DNA from: JBCCGG01 sp039029395
GTDB lineage: Bacteria; Pseudomonadota; Alphaproteobacteria; Kiloniellales; JAKSDN01
Length of the DNA: 64,000 bases
Assembly: GCA_039029395.1 (NCBI GenBank)
Contig: JBCCGG010000018.1
Location: forward strand, 36,977 to 100,976
Direction of reading: 5' to 3'
The notes below the pieces were generated by a model. That model was given only the letters and a program-made list of their open reading frames with translations. It did not search any database and was not told the DNA's origin. Numbering within the stretch: position 1 is the first letter of the stretch; each line of letters starts with the position of its first letter. A program made the position numbers and the translations under genes. Shown one piece after another: positions 61,713-64,000 of this stretch.

Positions 61713-62362
61713 GCGAACGCTTCACCGATCGCCTCAAGGCCGCCGCCGAGCCCCATTGGAGCCAGGCGGTCGGCCACCGCTTCACGGCCGAGCTGGCGGC
61801 CGACAGCCTGCCCGACTCGGTCTACCGGCGCTACCTGATCCAGGACTACGCCTTCCTGGACGCGCTCGCTCGGCTGGTCGCCATGACCATCGCGGCGGCC
61901 CCCGGCATGGCACCCAAAAGCCGCCTGGCGGCCTTCCTGGCGGCGGTGACCGGCGACGAGAACCACTATTTCCTGAGGTCCTTTGAGGCCTTGGGCGTGG
62001 ACGAGTCGGCCTGGCGCGAGGCTGAGCCCAATCCGGTGACCGGGGCGCTCGAGGAGGTCATGATGGCGGCCGGCCGCTCGGGCGACTACGCCAAGTGCCT
62101 GTCCGTCCTCCTGCCGGCGGAGTGGATCTACCTGAGCTGGGCCCAGGCGGCGAGCGGGCCAGCCCCGGCGCGCTTCTACCTCAAGGAATGGATCGATCTG
62201 CACGTCGATCCAAGCTTTGCCGCCTTCGTCGGCTGGCTGCGGACCGAGCTTGACGACCACGGCGGTGCCGCCGAGGTCACCCGCAAGGGCGAGCTGGAGG
62301 CCCTGTTCCGCCGGGTTGCCGAGCTCGAGGTCGCCTTCTTCGAGGCCGCCTACGGGTCTTGA
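61709..62362 (+). CDS. TenA family thiaminase-like salvage enzyme (glutamate type)
   Basis: A 217-residue all-helical TenA-fold protein for thiamin-pyrimidine salvage (FAMP or aminopyrimidine to HMP). Helices carry IQDYAFLDALARLVAMTIAA, VTGDENHYFLRSFEA and ARFYLKEWIDLHVDPSFAA. The classic active-site cysteine region reads LLPAEWIYLSW here (Ala137-Glu138) instead of PC, which places it with the cysteine-lacking TenA_E group. GTG 61709 overlaps the ThiY stop. Its pairing with the ThiY-like protein under the same TPP riboswitch supports the salvage role. Confidence 0.88.
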   Translation: MSERFTDRLKAAAEPHWSQAVGHRFTAELAADSLPDSVYRRYLIQDYAFLDALARLVAMTIAAAPGMAPKSRLAAFLAAVTGDENHYFLRSFEALGVDESAWREAEPNPVTGALEEVMMAAGRSGDYAKCLSVLLPAEWIYLSWAQAASGPAPARFYLKEWIDLHVDPSFAAFVGWLRTELDDHGGAAEVTRKGELEALFRRVAELEVAFFEAAYGS

Positions 62363-62413
62363 CGGTCGTGCCATTGTAATGGGGTAAGCGCGCCAAAGCG
62401 GAGTCTGTAGGCC

Positions 62414-62461
62414 CCAAAAAAATAGGGCGCGACCTGATCGGTGTCGATCAGCGTCGCGCCC
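62414..62461 (-). terminator. Rho-independent terminator of the TadG-like gene
   Basis: GGGCGCGAC (62425-62433) pairs with GTCGCGCCC (62453-62461) and the inner CTGATCG (62434-62440) with CGATCAG (62445-62451), a 16-pair stem with one bulge and a GTGT loop. On the minus strand it is followed by TATTTTTTTGGGG, a classic T-run. It serves the gene at 62508-63920 and also stands downstream of tenA. Confidence 0.8.
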
Positions 62462-62507
62462 TCCCAAGGGTGGCTCAGTTTGTAAAGCCGACGATCTTTT
62501 GCGCGGC

Positions 62508-63920
62508 TTACTTCGACAACCTCAGCTCGGAGAGGTGGTTGGCGATCTCCTTGAACGCGTCCTTAAGAGAATCACCGTCCGGCGCGAAGTAGTAGTAGGG
62601 CTCGTTCGGCTCGGTCGCGACCTCCTTCATGAGGCCCGCCAGCTCCTCGGAATTGTGGTAGAACTGGATCGTATAGACCGTGATGCCCTCCGCCTTGATG
62701 CTGTTGGCGACGGCCCGCAGCCGGTCGTTCATGCCGCCCGGACCGGCCGATTCGGTGCTTCCGAACACGCCGTCGTAGCCATCGCCGTTCGCGCCGTAGT
62801 TCTCGCCGTCGGTCAGGAGCACGATGGCGCGCTGGTGGTTGCCTTTCGGGAAGGGCTCTGCATCGTCGAAGGGCTCGCCCGGATTCAAGACCCGCCAAGC
62901 CCAAGCCAGGCCCTGGGGAATGTTCGTCGTGCCGTTCGGACTGGTCAGCTCGTCGATCGCCTGGGTAACGTCGCCCTTGACGTTGGCCAGCGAGGTCACG
63001 CCCTGGGACAGGCAGCCGTAGGTTCCCTCGTCGCTCGGGTTGATCGGCTGCCAGGCGATTTGCTCGACGCCGTTGACATTGACCGGACCGAGCAGGTGAT
63101 CCGCGTCATCCGCAATGCCATTGTCGCTGTACCGGGCAAAGACGCAGCCGTTCCAGTCGTCGTGGGGCTCGGACGCCAGGGGCACCGGGCTGTGGCTGGA
63201 GGAATAGGTGTCGCCGTTGTTGCTGACGCTGCCCGCGCCGCTGCCGCTACCGTTCCACTTGACGTTCACCTTGCCGTTCCAGGGAACCACGCCGATGTGC
63301 AGGAACTCCTTGGTGGCGTCATCGCCGAACAGAATGTCCACGAGGTCGCCCGCGGCTTCGCGCGCCGCGGCAATTCTGGTGCCGCCTGAACCGTCGTCCC
63401 AGGTCATGGAGGTGGACATGTCCATGGAGAGCACCACGTCCATGCTGGTGGTCTGGCGGGTCACCTCGGTGTTGGAAGCGACGTCCATGGTCTCGAAGCC
63501 GAGCACGCGCATGAATGTGGTGTCGACCTCGGCGCTCGCCGAGAGGCTGATCACCTCCTTGTTGGCATCCACCACCGGCGGATTGAGGGTCACATTCGCG
63601 CCCATGTAATCGGACGGGAAGTTGGCCTTGAAGTACATCTCGATGTCGGACTTGAAGGTCGCGTCGTCTTGCACCGACTGCGCACCGGCCAGAGCCGCGG
63701 CATCCAAAGCGTCGCCCATGCGCGCCTTGACCATGTAGCCGCGGGTGGCGTCGATCGCGAGACCGATACAGGCTATCAGGGGAACGATCACCAGCGCCAT
63801 CATAGGCAGGACGGCGCCTTCTCTGCGCGCTAGAAACCGGCGTACCGCGGGCGACCGGCCGCGGCCCGAAAGGCCAGTGACGTGGGGCAGTGCGGCCTTC
63901 TTATTCGCTACCTGAGCCAT
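62508..63920 (-). CDS. TadG-like pilus assembly protein with von Willebrand factor A domain
   Basis: A 470-residue envelope protein. The TadE/G N-terminus shows a hydrophobic segment (AVLPMMALVIVPLIACIGLA) and then DATRGYMVKARMGDALDAAALAGAQ, the Tad_N pattern. A VWA domain follows: VLSMDMSTSMTWDD (DxSxS metal site) and AIVLLTDGENYG. It probably sits in the inner membrane with its large part outside. Its promoter region at the window edge (63921-64000) is very AT-rich. No other tad gene is in view. Confidence 0.85.
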   Translation of the reverse strand: MAQVANKKAALPHVTGLSGRGRSPAVRRFLARREGAVLPMMALVIVPLIACIGLAIDATRGYMVKARMGDALDAAALAGAQSVQDDATFKSDIEMYFKANFPSDYMGANVTLNPPVVDANKEVISLSASAEVDTTFMRVLGFETMDVASNTEVTRQTTSMDVVLSMDMSTSMTWDDGSGGTRIAAAREAAGDLVDILFGDDATKEFLHIGVVPWNGKVNVKWNGSGSGAGSVSNNGDTYSSSHSPVPLASEPHDDWNGCVFARYSDNGIADDADHLLGPVNVNGVEQIAWQPINPSDEGTYGCLSQGVTSLANVKGDVTQAIDELTSPNGTTNIPQGLAWAWRVLNPGEPFDDAEPFPKGNHQRAIVLLTDGENYGANGDGYDGVFGSTESAGPGGMNDRLRAVANSIKAEGITVYTIQFYHNSEELAGLMKEVATEPNEPYYYFAPDGDSLKDAFKEIANHLSELRLSK

Positions 63921-64000
63921 TAACGTTTCCTTACCTGGAGGTTAAAAATCTAATAAGATAATATTTAGAAAGTATTAATATTTCGTAAATTTTTCCAGAA

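Overview
The window is about 64 kb of GC-rich DNA with dense, often overlapping genes. A syntenic housekeeping block (clpB, DUF4167, prmC-prfA-hemA-hisS, a RodZ-like gene, lysC, ubiG, DUF1178, comF-grx-nitrilase, argJ, secA, accA) and DctPQM TRAP and BMP-type ABC transporters point to an alphaproteobacterium, most likely of the Rhodospirillales type. That placement is inference from gene content. I see no tRNA or rRNA gene, CRISPR array, insertion sequence or prophage.

Layout. 1-9.9 kb is accessory: a BTAD/TolB/TPR regulator, a divergent yceI and AraC-GyrI regulator pair, a truncated globin overlapping an orphan histidine kinase, a secreted beta-helix protein, and three unknown genes. 10-14 kb holds an ACC deaminase gene (acdS) with its Lrp-type regulator (acdR) divergent. 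acdS is followed by a ThDP-dependent E1/transketolase-like gene. 14.2-34.6 kb is a catabolic island for vitamin B6, described below. 35-64 kb is mostly housekeeping. It also has a TPP riboswitch with a ThiY-like binding protein and TenA, and a TadG-like VWA protein at the right edge.

The B6 island. Five proteins match, residue by residue as I remember them, the Mesorhizobium loti pyridoxine pathway I enzymes: pyridoxine 4-oxidase, pyridoxamine-pyruvate aminotransferase, pyridoxal 4-dehydrogenase, 4-pyridoxolactonase and the NAD-dependent 5-formyl-3-hydroxy-2-methylpyridine-4-carboxylate dehydrogenase. A second GMC oxidoreductase could supply the missing 4-pyridoxate dehydrogenase. Two uptake systems (BMP-type ABC and TRAP) lie in the same operons. 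An FCD/GntR regulator sits between them, and a 13-base motif, GAACCAATATCAA, occurs both in its own upstream region and in the leader of the ten-gene minus-strand operon.

What looks new. The known lower-pathway genes (dicarboxylate decarboxylase, flavin-dependent ring-opening oxygenase, amidohydrolase) are not in the window. The head of the minus-strand operon instead carries a gentisate-dioxygenase-type bicupin, an LVIVD beta-propeller protein, a RidA-type imine deaminase and a GST. I propose a variant in which a bicupin opens the pyridine ring and RidA hydrolyses the resulting imine or enamine. This is inference and has not been shown.
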